A DNA stretch of 64,000 nt from NCBI GenBank assembly GCA_964423835.1, contig CAYRGJ010000002.1, positions 1 through 64,000 on the forward strand, read 5' to 3'. Origin of the DNA: JAFGCL01 sp964423835 (GTDB taxonomy: Bacteria > Chloroflexota > Dehalococcoidia > UBA2247 > RBG-13-53-26). The notes beneath the pieces are model-generated. The model ran no database searches. It had not been told where the DNA came from and saw only the letters and a program-made list of their open reading frames with translations. Numbering within the stretch: position 1 is the first letter of the stretch; every line of letters begins with the position of its first letter. Positions 20,084-27,945 of the stretch are shown here, one piece after another. Position numbers and translations under genes: made by a program.

Positions 20084-20962
20084 CTACTCGATAAGGCCCT
20101 TGAAGCGGGCGTCCCTGGCGTGGAACGCTTCCTTGGCGCTGCCCTTGTCCCTTCTCTGCTTGAAGAAGTTGAACTCGTCCGACTCCCAGCGCAGGTTGGT
20201 GAACAGGGTGTGGGAGATGTAGCCCGGGATGAAGTCGGCGATAAGGCCCAGCCGATCGTAGATCACGTGGCGGGTGGCCTTGCCGATGGCGATGCCGTCG
20301 CGCGGCAGCAGGGTGATGGCCTTGGCCAGCTTCAGGACCTCGGCATCCAGCTGGTCCGGGGGAACCGACTTGGTCACCAGGCCGATCTCCGCGGCCTCCT
20401 TGCCGCTGATGGTCCGGCCCGTCAGCAGCAGGTCGATGGCCCTCTTCATGCCGACGTGATAGATCAGGTGGGTGATGCCGAACACGCCGCTGCCGGAGAA
20501 GCCCAGCCGCTGCTCGGTGAGACCCAGCTTGGCATCATCAGCCGCGACGGCGAAATCGGTGAGCAGCGGGAAGTACACGCCGCCGCCGATGCACCAGCCG
20601 TGAAGCTGCGCGATGGTGATCTTCTGGTTCAGGAAGACATGGTTCATGTTGTCGTCCATGCCCATCTTGTCATACTTCAAGCGGATCCTCTGGCTGGGCT
20701 TGCGTTCATCCTTCTTGGTGCCGAACCCATAAAGGAAACCCACCTTGGCCAGGTCATGGCCCACGGTGAAGGCCTTCCCCGAGCCCTTCAGGATGATGAC
20801 CTTTACGTCATCGTCGTCCTCCGCCTTCTGGAAGGCGTCCCAGACCTCCTTGGCGTCCTCGCCGCGACCAAGCCACTGGAAAGCGTTGTACTTTTCCGGC
20901 TTGTTCAGGGTAATGGTGGCGATGTGGTCCTTGGCCTCGTAGAGAATGTACTTGTAGCTCAT
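20084..20962 (-). CDS. Enoyl-CoA hydratase/isomerase family protein
   Basis: The 292-residue crotonase-fold protein has the two oxyanion-hole segments GSGKAFTVGHDL (about 60-71) and GWCIGGGVYFPLLTDFAVA (about 121-139), and Glu in LGLTEQRLGF at the position of a hydratase acid/base. The second canonical Glu of the fold is not obvious. Such enzymes hydrate, isomerise or cleave CoA thioesters. AAGGAGG precedes the ATG at 20962. It is downstream of leuS on the same strand with a 65-base gap; nearby acyl-CoA dehydrogenase and thiolase genes suggest a degradation pathway. Specific substrate unknown. Confidence 0.85.
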   Translation of the reverse strand: MSYKYILYEAKDHIATITLNKPEKYNAFQWLGRGEDAKEVWDAFQKAEDDDDVKVIILKGSGKAFTVGHDLAKVGFLYGFGTKKDERKPSQRIRLKYDKMGMDDNMNHVFLNQKITIAQLHGWCIGGGVYFPLLTDFAVAADDAKLGLTEQRLGFSGSGVFGITHLIYHVGMKRAIDLLLTGRTISGKEAAEIGLVTKSVPPDQLDAEVLKLAKAITLLPRDGIAIGKATRHVIYDRLGLIADFIPGYISHTLFTNLRWESDEFNFFKQRRDKGSAKEAFHARDARFKGLIE

Positions 20963-21027
20963 GTTCCTCCTTTAGCTTATTTCCAAATATCGAGCACGGC
21001 CCTGGCGCAGCGTGCCTCCATCCTGTT

Positions 21028-23487
21028 TCACTGCTTCACCACTATGTTGATCAGTCTCCGGGGAACGTATATGACCTTGTCCGCCGGCTTCCCGCCCAGG
21101 AGGGTCTTCACCCTGGGCAGCGACAGCGCCAGGTCCCGGGCCTCGGGCTCGCTGATGGCCGCCGGCACCGCCACTTTGTCCCTCAGCTTGCCGTTGACCT
21201 GTATTACCAGGGTCACCTGCTCCTCCGCCGCCAGCTCCCGGTCCCAGGACGGGAACCTCTGCTGGTGAATGCTGTACCCGCGGCCGGTCCTGGCCCACAG
21301 CTCCTCGCACAGGTGCGGGGTAACCGGCGCCAGCATCAGCAGCAGCGCCTCCACGGCCTCATGCCAGGACGCGGCATCCGCCGAGCGGTCCGCCTGGACC
21401 CGGCCCATGTAGTTGGTCAACTCCATGAGCAGAGCCAGCATGGTGTTGTAGCGGAACTTCTCCAGGTCCTCAGTGACCCTCCTGATGGTCTTGTGGGTAA
21501 CATGCCGGAGCGCCCTGACCGCGGCCGGGTCGGCCGCTTCCCGGGGCAGAGGGGTCTCCTGGCCCTGAAGGACCAGGTTCCACACCCGGTTCAGCCATCG
21601 CGAGATGCCGTTGATGCCGCTGTCATCCCACTCGCCGCCCTGGTCCCACGGACCGATGAACATGAGGTAGGCCCGCACTGTGTCCGCCCCCATCTCGGAG
21701 ACGTAGCTGTCCGGGTTGACCACATTGCCGCGCGACTTGCTCATCTTGTGGCGCTCGGCGATGATGGTCCCCTGGTTGAACAGCCGCAGGAACGGCTCAT
21801 CAAACGAAAGCACGCCCAGGTCCCGCATCGCCTTGACGAAGAAACGGGCATAGAACAGGTGCATCACGGCGTGCTCGGCGCCGCCGGTGTACTGGTCCAC
21901 CGGCAGCCAGTACCTGACCTCGGCCGGCTCGAAGGCGCCACGGTCATATTGCGGGCTGGCGTAGCGCAGGAAGTACCATGACGAGCACATGAAGGTGTCC
22001 ATGGTGTCGGTCTCTCGCCGGGCCGGGGCCCCGCACCTGGGGCACGTCGTCTCCACGAAGGCGCGGTGGTGCTTCAGGGGCGACTCGCCGGTGGGCCTGA
22101 AATCGGCGTCCGGCGGCAGCAGCACCGGCAGGTCCTTCTCGGGCACCGGCACGATGCCGCAGCGGCCGCAGTAGACTATGGGGATGGGGGCGCCCCAGTA
22201 GCGCTGGCGGGAGATGAGCCAGTCCCGGAGGTGATAGCTCACCGTGTGCTTGCCGCAGCCCTGGCTCTGGGCGAAATCGGTGATGGCGCCGGCGGCCTTC
22301 TCGCTGGGCAGGCCATTGAACTGGCCCGAGTTGACCATGGTGCCGGGCTCCACCCAGGCCTCCGCCAGCTCCCCTCCCGAGTATCCCGGCGGGGCAATCA
22401 CGGTGCGGATGGGGATGCCGTACCTCTTGGCGAAGGCGAAGTCCCGCGTGTCATGGGCCGGAACAGCCATCACCGCCCCCGTGCCGTAGCTCAGGAGCAC
22501 GTAATCGGCGATCCAGATGGGCACCTTCTCACCATTCAGCCGGTTGGTGGCATAGGCCCCGATGAAGACGCCGGTCTTCTCCTTATCCGTGGACAGCCGC
22601 TCGATGTCGCTCTCCCGGCGGGACCGGGCGATATACTCCTGCACCTCGGCCCGGCGGTCGGGCGCAGTCAGCCGGCTCACCAGCGGGTGCTCCGGGGCCA
22701 GTACCATGAAGGTGACGCCGAAGGCCGTGTCGGGACGCGTGGTGAAGATACGGATCTCCTTTTCAGCCACCCCAGGATAGTCAAGGCCGAAGGAGAGCTC
22801 CGCCCCTTCGCTTCGCCCCACCCAGTTGCGCTGCATGATCTTGATCCGGTCCGGCCATTGCAGGCCGGGGTGCTCCATCAGCTCGTCGGCATAGCGAGTG
22901 ATGCGGAAGAACCACTGCTCCAGGTCCTCCCGGCTCACCCCGGAGTCGCATCGCTCGCACTTGCCCCCCTCCACCACCTGCTCATTGGCCAGGACCGTCT
23001 GGCAACTGGGGCACCAGTTGACCGGCGCCTTGGCGCGATACGCCAGGTCGCCCTCGTACAGCTTCAGGAAGAACCACTGGGTCCAGCGATAGTACTCAGG
23101 GTCGCAGGTGATGACCTGCCGGCTCCAGTCATAGCACGAGCCCATGGTCTTCAGCTGGCGCCGCATGTTCTCCACATTCTGCATGGTCCAGGTGAGAGGG
23201 TGGATCTTCCTCTTGATGGCGGCGTTCTCCGCCGGCAGGCCGAAGGCATCGAAGCCCATGGGATGGAGGACATTGTAGCCCTGCATCCGCTTGAACCGGG
23301 CGTGGGCATCGGAGGGAGCCATGGCGTACCAGTGGCCGATGTGGAGGTCCCCCGAGGTGTAGGGGAACATGGTCAGCTCGTACCACTTGGGACGGTTCTG
23401 GTCTTCAGCTACCTCGTAGATGCGGTCGGCGGCCCACTTCTGCTGCCACCCGGGCTCGATTTCCGAGGGATTGTATTTGGGAACCAT
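21028..23487 (-). CDS. leuS: Leucyl-tRNA synthetase
   Basis: The 819-residue class I synthetase has the HIGH motif as HIGHW in TSGDLHIGHWYAM (about residue 50), a zinc-like cysteine pair region (WCPSCQTVLANEQ...CERC), the CP1 editing domain, KMSKS as HKMSKSRGN (about 575-580), an anticodon-binding helical domain and the C-terminal domain ending in VIQVNGKLRDKVAVP. The ATG at 23487 lacks any ribosome site, and a plausible -10 lies only 11 bases upstream, so the mRNA may be nearly leaderless. Confidence 0.97.
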   Translation of the reverse strand: MVPKYNPSEIEPGWQQKWAADRIYEVAEDQNRPKWYELTMFPYTSGDLHIGHWYAMAPSDAHARFKRMQGYNVLHPMGFDAFGLPAENAAIKRKIHPLTWTMQNVENMRRQLKTMGSCYDWSRQVITCDPEYYRWTQWFFLKLYEGDLAYRAKAPVNWCPSCQTVLANEQVVEGGKCERCDSGVSREDLEQWFFRITRYADELMEHPGLQWPDRIKIMQRNWVGRSEGAELSFGLDYPGVAEKEIRIFTTRPDTAFGVTFMVLAPEHPLVSRLTAPDRRAEVQEYIARSRRESDIERLSTDKEKTGVFIGAYATNRLNGEKVPIWIADYVLLSYGTGAVMAVPAHDTRDFAFAKRYGIPIRTVIAPPGYSGGELAEAWVEPGTMVNSGQFNGLPSEKAAGAITDFAQSQGCGKHTVSYHLRDWLISRQRYWGAPIPIVYCGRCGIVPVPEKDLPVLLPPDADFRPTGESPLKHHRAFVETTCPRCGAPARRETDTMDTFMCSSWYFLRYASPQYDRGAFEPAEVRYWLPVDQYTGGAEHAVMHLFYARFFVKAMRDLGVLSFDEPFLRLFNQGTIIAERHKMSKSRGNVVNPDSYVSEMGADTVRAYLMFIGPWDQGGEWDDSGINGISRWLNRVWNLVLQGQETPLPREAADPAAVRALRHVTHKTIRRVTEDLEKFRYNTMLALLMELTNYMGRVQADRSADAASWHEAVEALLLMLAPVTPHLCEELWARTGRGYSIHQQRFPSWDRELAAEEQVTLVIQVNGKLRDKVAVPAAISEPEARDLALSLPRVKTLLGGKPADKVIYVPRRLINIVVKQ

Positions 23488-23498
23488 TATTGACGTTT

Positions 23499-23528
23499 AG
23501 TTTATCAGAAAGGACTCTCCCCGGTAAA
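23499..23528 (-). promoter_or_regulatory. Candidate leaderless promoter of leuS
   Basis: On the minus strand TTTACC (23528-23523), an 18-base spacer and TAAACT (23504-23499) precede the leuS ATG by 11 bases, placing the start of transcription within about 5 bases of the start codon. Confidence 0.4.
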
Positions 23529-23621
23529 GGAAAGGGCCGCCCGGGAAGGGGCCGGCCGGCACATGCCCGCCGCCCCAGGGTGGGTGAACCGGCCACATGC
23601 CTGCCGCCGGCCGCAGAAAGA

Positions 23622-23653
23622 GCGAGCCGGGCCGCTCTGGCGGCCCGGCTCGC
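23622..23653 (-). terminator. Intrinsic terminator of the DUF35-thiolase-HMGCS-like operon
   Basis: A perfect 14-bp stem (23622-23635 with 23640-23653, loop TCTG) lies 27 bases beyond the stop at 23680 and is followed on the minus strand by TCTTTCT. Confidence 0.75.
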
Positions 23654-23679
23654 GGAAACGCTGGTGTGGCTCCCTGGCT

Positions 23680-24696
23680 CTAGTACGGCACGCGCCGCAG
23701 GTTGCCCATGAGCCTCAGGTAGGCCGGGTAGTCCACGTAGGCCTTCCGGCCGATGTACTTCTCCAGGTTCTTGGTCTTGCCCCGGTTCTTCTCGATGCCT
23801 TCCTTGGCCACGATGCTGAACGCGGTGGCTACGCCCGAGCCGTAGGAAGCCAGCAGGAACCTCTCGCCCGCCTTGGCGTTGTCCAGGGCGCCGGTCAGGC
23901 AGAGGAAGGGTGACACCCCACCCACGTCACCGATGGCCGGGGTGAGGTCGGGGAACACGTTCTTGATTCCCATGGTCTTGCCGGTTGCGGCCGGCGTCCG
24001 GCTGTCCGACTGCGGGAGCAGAGCCAGCTTGTAATCCGCCGGTCCCTTCTTGACTTTGGTCATGACGGCCTTGGCGGCTTCCGCGATGTGCTTCCCGTAG
24101 CCGTCGTCCCGCCAGAAGCGCTGGTCGAAGAGGTTGCTGACCCAGGGGTCCTTGGCGTTTCTCCAGCGGTCCATGAACAGGGTCCGGTATGATTCCAGGC
24201 CTTCGATCTCGGCGATAACGCCCTTGGTGCCGATGACCATGGCTACGGCCGCCGCGCCGAAGCTGACCTCGGCGTCAGATCCCGGCCCCACCATCCTGTT
24301 TTCGGTGCCCACCACGATGCCGCAGTCTATCCTCTTGGCTTCGATGGCCATCAGGCAGTGCGACAGGGCGTTGCTCACCGCATTGACGGTGCCGGTGAAG
24401 TCCATCACTTCGGCACCGTGTGACAGTTCCTGAAGCTCGGCCAGTATGGGCGACAGCTGCATCTCCACCATGTGAGAGGATGCCGTGCCCATGTACAGTG
24501 CGCCGATGTCCGCGGCCTTGACGCCAGAGTTCTTCACCGCGTTGTCCACGGCCTCGGCGGCCATGCTCACTATGTCCTCGTCCCAGCCGCAGACGGCCTT
24601 CTCGCCCATGCCGAAGCCGCCCCAGGGAATGCCGATGTCCTGCTGCTTGATCCTGGTCTTGGGAACGTATACTCCGTATCCAATGATTCCGCTCAT
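23680..24696 (-). CDS. HMG-CoA synthase-like thiolase-fold protein lacking canonical catalytic residues
   Basis: The 338-residue protein has the overall pattern of archaeal-type HMG-CoA synthases (start SGIIGYGVYVPKTRI, DxAxxAxxNA-like helix, GTENR strand, C-terminal GDVGGVSPFLCLTGALDNA and LLASYGSG). By eye the catalytic positions differ: the Glu of the GSES-type motif is Ala in YMGTASSHM, the nucleophile Cys position in VMDFTGTVNAV is Gly/Thr, and the His of the FHQPN-type motif is absent in LALLPQSDSR. It could be a structural or CoA-channelling partner of the thiolase. AAGGAGGG overlaps the thiolase stop; of two adjacent ATGs, 24696 has better spacing than 24699. Confidence 0.8.
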   Translation of the reverse strand: MSGIIGYGVYVPKTRIKQQDIGIPWGGFGMGEKAVCGWDEDIVSMAAEAVDNAVKNSGVKAADIGALYMGTASSHMVEMQLSPILAELQELSHGAEVMDFTGTVNAVSNALSHCLMAIEAKRIDCGIVVGTENRMVGPGSDAEVSFGAAAVAMVIGTKGVIAEIEGLESYRTLFMDRWRNAKDPWVSNLFDQRFWRDDGYGKHIAEAAKAVMTKVKKGPADYKLALLPQSDSRTPAATGKTMGIKNVFPDLTPAIGDVGGVSPFLCLTGALDNAKAGERFLLASYGSGVATAFSIVAKEGIEKNRGKTKNLEKYIGRKAYVDYPAYLRLMGNLRRVPY

Positions 24697-24706
24697 CATT
24701 CCCTCC

Positions 24707-25915
24707 TTACGGCTCACGACCGATGATGTTGATGGAGGAAGCACCGAAACCGTTGCCGCCGACGTTGTGGCTCAGGCCAATGCCCTTCTTCAGCTTGATT
24801 TGTCTGACCGGCTCGATCTCTTCCCGCAGCTGCCAGAAGTTCTCGGAGATCTGCCCGATCCCCGTGGCCGCGATGGGGTGCCCGTGCGACTTCAGCCCGC
24901 CGCTGGCGTTGATCGGCTTACCGTCGCCCTCGCGGGCCCAGTAGCCTTCCTTCAGGAGCTTGGCGGCCTCGCCCTTCTTGCAGAAGCCGATGTCCTCGAT
25001 GTTCATCAGCTCGGTGTTGGTGAAGCAGTCGTGAACCTCAGCGAAGTCGATGTCCGCCGGCTTGATCCCGGCCATGGCCATGGCGTCCCTGGCCGCATAA
25101 ATGGTAGCCGGCATTTCGATGAAGCTGTCCTTGTCCCACATGTCCTTGCAGTCGATGCCGGTGGCCGTGCCCAGCACGTAGACCGGCTTGTCGGTGTACT
25201 TCTTGGCCAGGTCGGCGCGGCAGACGATGGCAGCCGCGGCGCCGTCGGTCTGCGGACAGCAGTCCAGCAGGTGAAGCGGCCAGCAGACGATGGGGCTGTT
25301 CAGCACCCTCTCGACGGTGACCTCAAAACGGTACTCGGCATAGGGGCAGGCCACGCCGTTGTGGTGATTCTTCACCGCCACCCTGGCGAAGTCCTCCATG
25401 GTGTAGCCCAACTGGTGCATCTGCCTGGTAGCGTACAGTGCCTGGAGCACCGGTCCGCCCATGCCCAGCATCCAGGAAGGATGCAGGCCCAGGATGCCGC
25501 CTCCGGCGGCTCCCCCGGCGGCTATCAGGGACTCCACTCCGGGCTTGTCCCGCATCTTCTCCGCGCCCAGGGCCAGGGCAACATCGTAGGCCCCGGAAGC
25601 GACGCCCAGCACGGCGTTGCGGAAGATGTCGTTGCCGGTGGGGCAGCCATTCTCCAGCCGGCTGATGGGTATGCCGCGGAGCCCCAGCACGGTCCCCAGG
25701 GTGGTCCCCTCGCGGGACCCCTGCCCGATCATGCCGCCGCCGCTCCACTGGCCGAACCAGGCCGCCTTGATGTCCTTGGGGTCGAAGCCCTTGTCCACGC
25801 TCTTCACGCAGTTCATGAAGGCTTCCTGAATCATGTCCTCGAGGCCTTTGTGGAAAAGCTCCCCGAAGGGGATCATGCCCACGCCAATAATGGCAACCTT
25901 GCCTCTGATGCTCAT
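24707..25915 (-). CDS. Thiolase family protein (SCP2/archaeal acetyl-CoA acetyltransferase type)
   Basis: The 402-residue protein has the thiolase nucleophile Cys in RLENGCPTGNDIF (about residue 91), the SCPx-type motif FAEVHDCFTNTELM with catalytic His, and the C-terminal ASGGLKSHGHPIAATG histidine plus SHNVGGNGFG. It therefore looks catalytically intact for CoA-dependent cleavage or condensation of 3-oxoacyl-CoA. GAGGAGG lies before ATG 25915, overlapping the stop of the DUF35 gene. Thiolases of this subtype work with a DUF35 partner, for example in archaeal acetoacetyl-CoA thiolase/HMG-CoA synthase complexes and in benzoylsuccinyl-CoA thiolase BbsAB. Confidence 0.9.
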   Translation of the reverse strand: MSIRGKVAIIGVGMIPFGELFHKGLEDMIQEAFMNCVKSVDKGFDPKDIKAAWFGQWSGGGMIGQGSREGTTLGTVLGLRGIPISRLENGCPTGNDIFRNAVLGVASGAYDVALALGAEKMRDKPGVESLIAAGGAAGGGILGLHPSWMLGMGGPVLQALYATRQMHQLGYTMEDFARVAVKNHHNGVACPYAEYRFEVTVERVLNSPIVCWPLHLLDCCPQTDGAAAAIVCRADLAKKYTDKPVYVLGTATGIDCKDMWDKDSFIEMPATIYAARDAMAMAGIKPADIDFAEVHDCFTNTELMNIEDIGFCKKGEAAKLLKEGYWAREGDGKPINASGGLKSHGHPIAATGIGQISENFWQLREEIEPVRQIKLKKGIGLSHNVGGNGFGASSINIIGREP

Positions 25916-25916
25916 G

Positions 25917-26345
25917 CTAGGCCTCCTCAACCAGTCTGAACTTGTAGCCGTAGAAATCCAGCCCGCTGTCGTTGATGACCTTGCGGAAGACCATCTCCAC
26001 CCTGCTGCCGATCTTGACTTCCTCAGGGTTGGAGACCTCGGTGAGCAGGCCCACGTAGCGGCCGCCGCCGTCCAGGTCGATGATACAGTTGACACAGGGC
26101 GCTTCCAAACCGGGCGGCGGGGTCCAGTTGATGCAGAAGGTGTGCACGGTACCGGTCTTGGCCAGCACCTGGTCCTTCTGATTGAAGCTGCTGCACTTGT
26201 GGCAGATCTTGGTCTGCGGGTAGGTTATGTGGCCGCAGTCGGAGCACTTCGAGCCCAACAAGTGGTACACGGTGGGGTTGAGCCTCCAGTACAACGGCGA
26301 TGCCGGCCTGGGTGAGTTCATCCTATCTCTTTCCCACATCGTCAT
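25917..26345 (-). CDS. DUF35 zinc-ribbon/OB-fold acyl-CoA-binding protein
   Basis: The 142-residue protein has a helical N-terminus, a rubredoxin-like zinc ribbon (CSDCGHITYPQTKICHKC, about residues 34-51) and an OB-fold (GTVHTFCINWTPP...VNCIIDLDGGGRYVGLLTEV). DUF35 proteins bind CoA thioesters and bridge thiolase and partner enzymes. It is the first gene of a three-gene operon; the thiolase start lies at its stop. GAAGGAGG precedes ATG 26345. Confidence 0.9.
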   Translation of the reverse strand: MTMWERDRMNSPRPASPLYWRLNPTVYHLLGSKCSDCGHITYPQTKICHKCSSFNQKDQVLAKTGTVHTFCINWTPPPGLEAPCVNCIIDLDGGGRYVGLLTEVSNPEEVKIGSRVEMVFRKVINDSGLDFYGYKFRLVEEA

Positions 26346-26512
26346 ATGCTGTATCCTCCTTCTGACCCGGGGTGTTGTCTGCCCGGGCGCCGTCTAGCGC
26401 GGGTGTGACTCCTCCTTTCATTGATATGTGATAAGATAAACTTTACCTCACGGGCGTGCTGGAAGTCAAAGGCAATTCCGCTCGTGGCTGAGCGTGGGCC
26501 GGCCCCCGTTTC

Positions 26513-26542
26513 TTGACACTAAAAGAGGACACTCGTTAGACT
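26513..26542 (+). promoter_or_regulatory. Promoter of the acyl-CoA dehydrogenase gene
   Basis: A consensus TTGACA (26513-26518), 18-base spacer and TAGACT (26537-26542) lie 37 bases before the start codon. Confidence 0.6.
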
Positions 26543-26578
26543 ATTCTGTGGTCAAGGAACTCTCAGGAGGTAACACGC

Positions 26579-27703
26579 ATGGACCTGGGACTCAACGAAC
26601 AGCAGGAAATGCTGCGCAAGATGGCGCGCGATTTCCTCACCACCGAATGCCCCAAGAAGCTGGTGAGGGACATGGAAGAGGACGAGAAGGGCTATTCGCC
26701 GGAGCTCTGGGCCAAGATGGCGGAGCTGGGCTGGCTGGGACTGCCCTTCGCCGAGCAGTACGGCGGCATGGGCTCGAGCTTTCTGGATCTTTGCGTGCTC
26801 CTGGAGGAGATGGGCCGAGCCTGCCTCCCCAGCCCGTTCTTCACTACCGTGATCCTGTCCGGCCTGGCCATCGCCGATGCCGGGGATGACGCCCAGAAGC
26901 AGGAGTTCCTGACGGCCATCGCCAACGGCGAGAGGATCGTGGCCTTTGCCATGGACGAGGACGGCGGCGGGTACGACGCCGGCAGCATCCAGCTCGAGGC
27001 CCATCAACAGGGAGACCACTATACTGTGAAGGGCACCAAGCTCTTCGTCGAGTACGCCAACGTGGCGGACTGGATCCTCTGCGTGGCCCGGACCCGGAAG
27101 GCGGCCCAGCCCGAGGACGGCGTGACCCTGTTGCTGGTCAAGAATGAGAAGCCGGCCGTGACCTGCAACGTCCTGCCCGCACTGGACAAGAACAAGCACT
27201 GCGAGGTGGTCTTTAACGGCGCCAGGGGCATGGCCCTGGGCCGGCCGGACCACGGCTGGCCCGAGGTCGCCCGGCTGGTGCAGCGGGCCGCGGTAGCCAA
27301 GAGCGTGGAGATGGTGGGGGGCGCTCAGCAGGTGCTGGAGATGTCCGTGGCCTACGCCAAGGAGCGGGTCCAGTTCGACAAGCCCATCGCCAGCTTCCAG
27401 GCCATCCAGCACCACTGCGCCAACATGGCCCTGAACGTCGATACCGCCCGGCTGCTGGCCTACAAAGCGGCCTGCAAGGTGGCCGACGGCGAGCCCTGCG
27501 AAACCGAGGCGGCCATGTGCAAGGCCTGGGCCAGCGACGCCTACCAGCGGGTGGCCATGCTGGGGCACCAGGTCCACGGCGCCATCGGGTTCACGCTGGA
27601 CCATGACATGCAGCTCTACTCCCGGCGGGCCAAGATGGCCGAGGTAGCCCTGGGCGATGCCGACTACCACCGCGAGCTGCTGGCGCGCCAGCTCGAAGCC
27701 TGA
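26579..27703 (+). CDS. Acyl-CoA dehydrogenase
   Basis: The 374-residue flavoprotein has the N-terminal helical domain (LNEQQEMLRKMARDFL), the mid-domain pattern YTVKGTKLFVEYANVADWILCVA and the C-terminal helical domain with ERVQFDKPIASFQAIQH and VHGAIGFTLDHDMQLY. The usual YEGT-type catalytic Glu segment near the C-terminus is absent (GDADYHREL instead), which occurs in subfamilies whose base comes from elsewhere or that work as heteromers. It oxidises acyl-CoA to enoyl-CoA, passing electrons to ETF. AGGAGG precedes the ATG. It is divergent from the DUF35-thiolase operon and followed by a strong hairpin. Confidence 0.9.
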   Translation: MDLGLNEQQEMLRKMARDFLTTECPKKLVRDMEEDEKGYSPELWAKMAELGWLGLPFAEQYGGMGSSFLDLCVLLEEMGRACLPSPFFTTVILSGLAIADAGDDAQKQEFLTAIANGERIVAFAMDEDGGGYDAGSIQLEAHQQGDHYTVKGTKLFVEYANVADWILCVARTRKAAQPEDGVTLLLVKNEKPAVTCNVLPALDKNKHCEVVFNGARGMALGRPDHGWPEVARLVQRAAVAKSVEMVGGAQQVLEMSVAYAKERVQFDKPIASFQAIQHHCANMALNVDTARLLAYKAACKVADGEPCETEAAMCKAWASDAYQRVAMLGHQVHGAIGFTLDHDMQLYSRRAKMAEVALGDADYHRELLARQLEA

Positions 27704-27727
27704 TTTGCGCCTGCAACCGAAAGACAG

Positions 27728-27753
27728 GCGGGGCTGCCAGGTGGCAGCCCCGC
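27728..27753 (+). terminator. Terminator hairpin of the acyl-CoA dehydrogenase gene
   Basis: An 11-bp perfect GC-rich stem (27728-27738 with 27743-27753, loop AGGT) lies 24 bases after the stop; a short T-containing stretch (TGCTATTCT) follows. Confidence 0.7.
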
Positions 27754-27832
27754 TGCTATTCTATGACCCAGGCCCCGGTTACAGCCCCTGGCGCCGGCGG
27801 CTGTCCGTCAGTCTGACTCCGGGGCCGTCCCC

Positions 27833-27945
27833 ATGTTGCACCGCAACCCGGGCTAGCCTCTTTTCCAGGTTGCGCCGCAACCCGGGCTAGCCTGTTTTCC
27901 AGGTTGGGCCGCAACCCGGGCTAGCCTGTTTTCCAGGTTGCGGCA
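27833..27945. repeat. 34-bp tandem palindromic repeats downstream of the secreted hydrolase gene
   Basis: Three 34-bp units start at 27833, 27867 and 27901, with a partial fourth at 27935. Each holds GGTTGCG-C-CGCAACC and GGCTAGCC palindromes and ends in TTTTCC. The array begins two bases beyond the stop codon of the minus-strand hydrolase gene. Direct repeats without spacers of differing sequence rule out CRISPR. Confidence 0.85.

Noticed and set aside
23488..23640. T-box leader upstream of leuS
   Set aside because: The predicted promoter is next to the start codon and I see no T-box consensus; the hairpin at 23622-23653 belongs to the thiolase operon terminator.
26346..26424. A 25-codon leader frame (MKGGVTPALDG...) before the DUF35 gene
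   Set aside because: It contains a GGAGG inside rather than before its start and has no evidence of translation; the length is within chance.
27833..27945. Possible CRISPR array
   Set aside because: The 34-bp units are directly adjacent with no unique spacers, and no cas gene is present.
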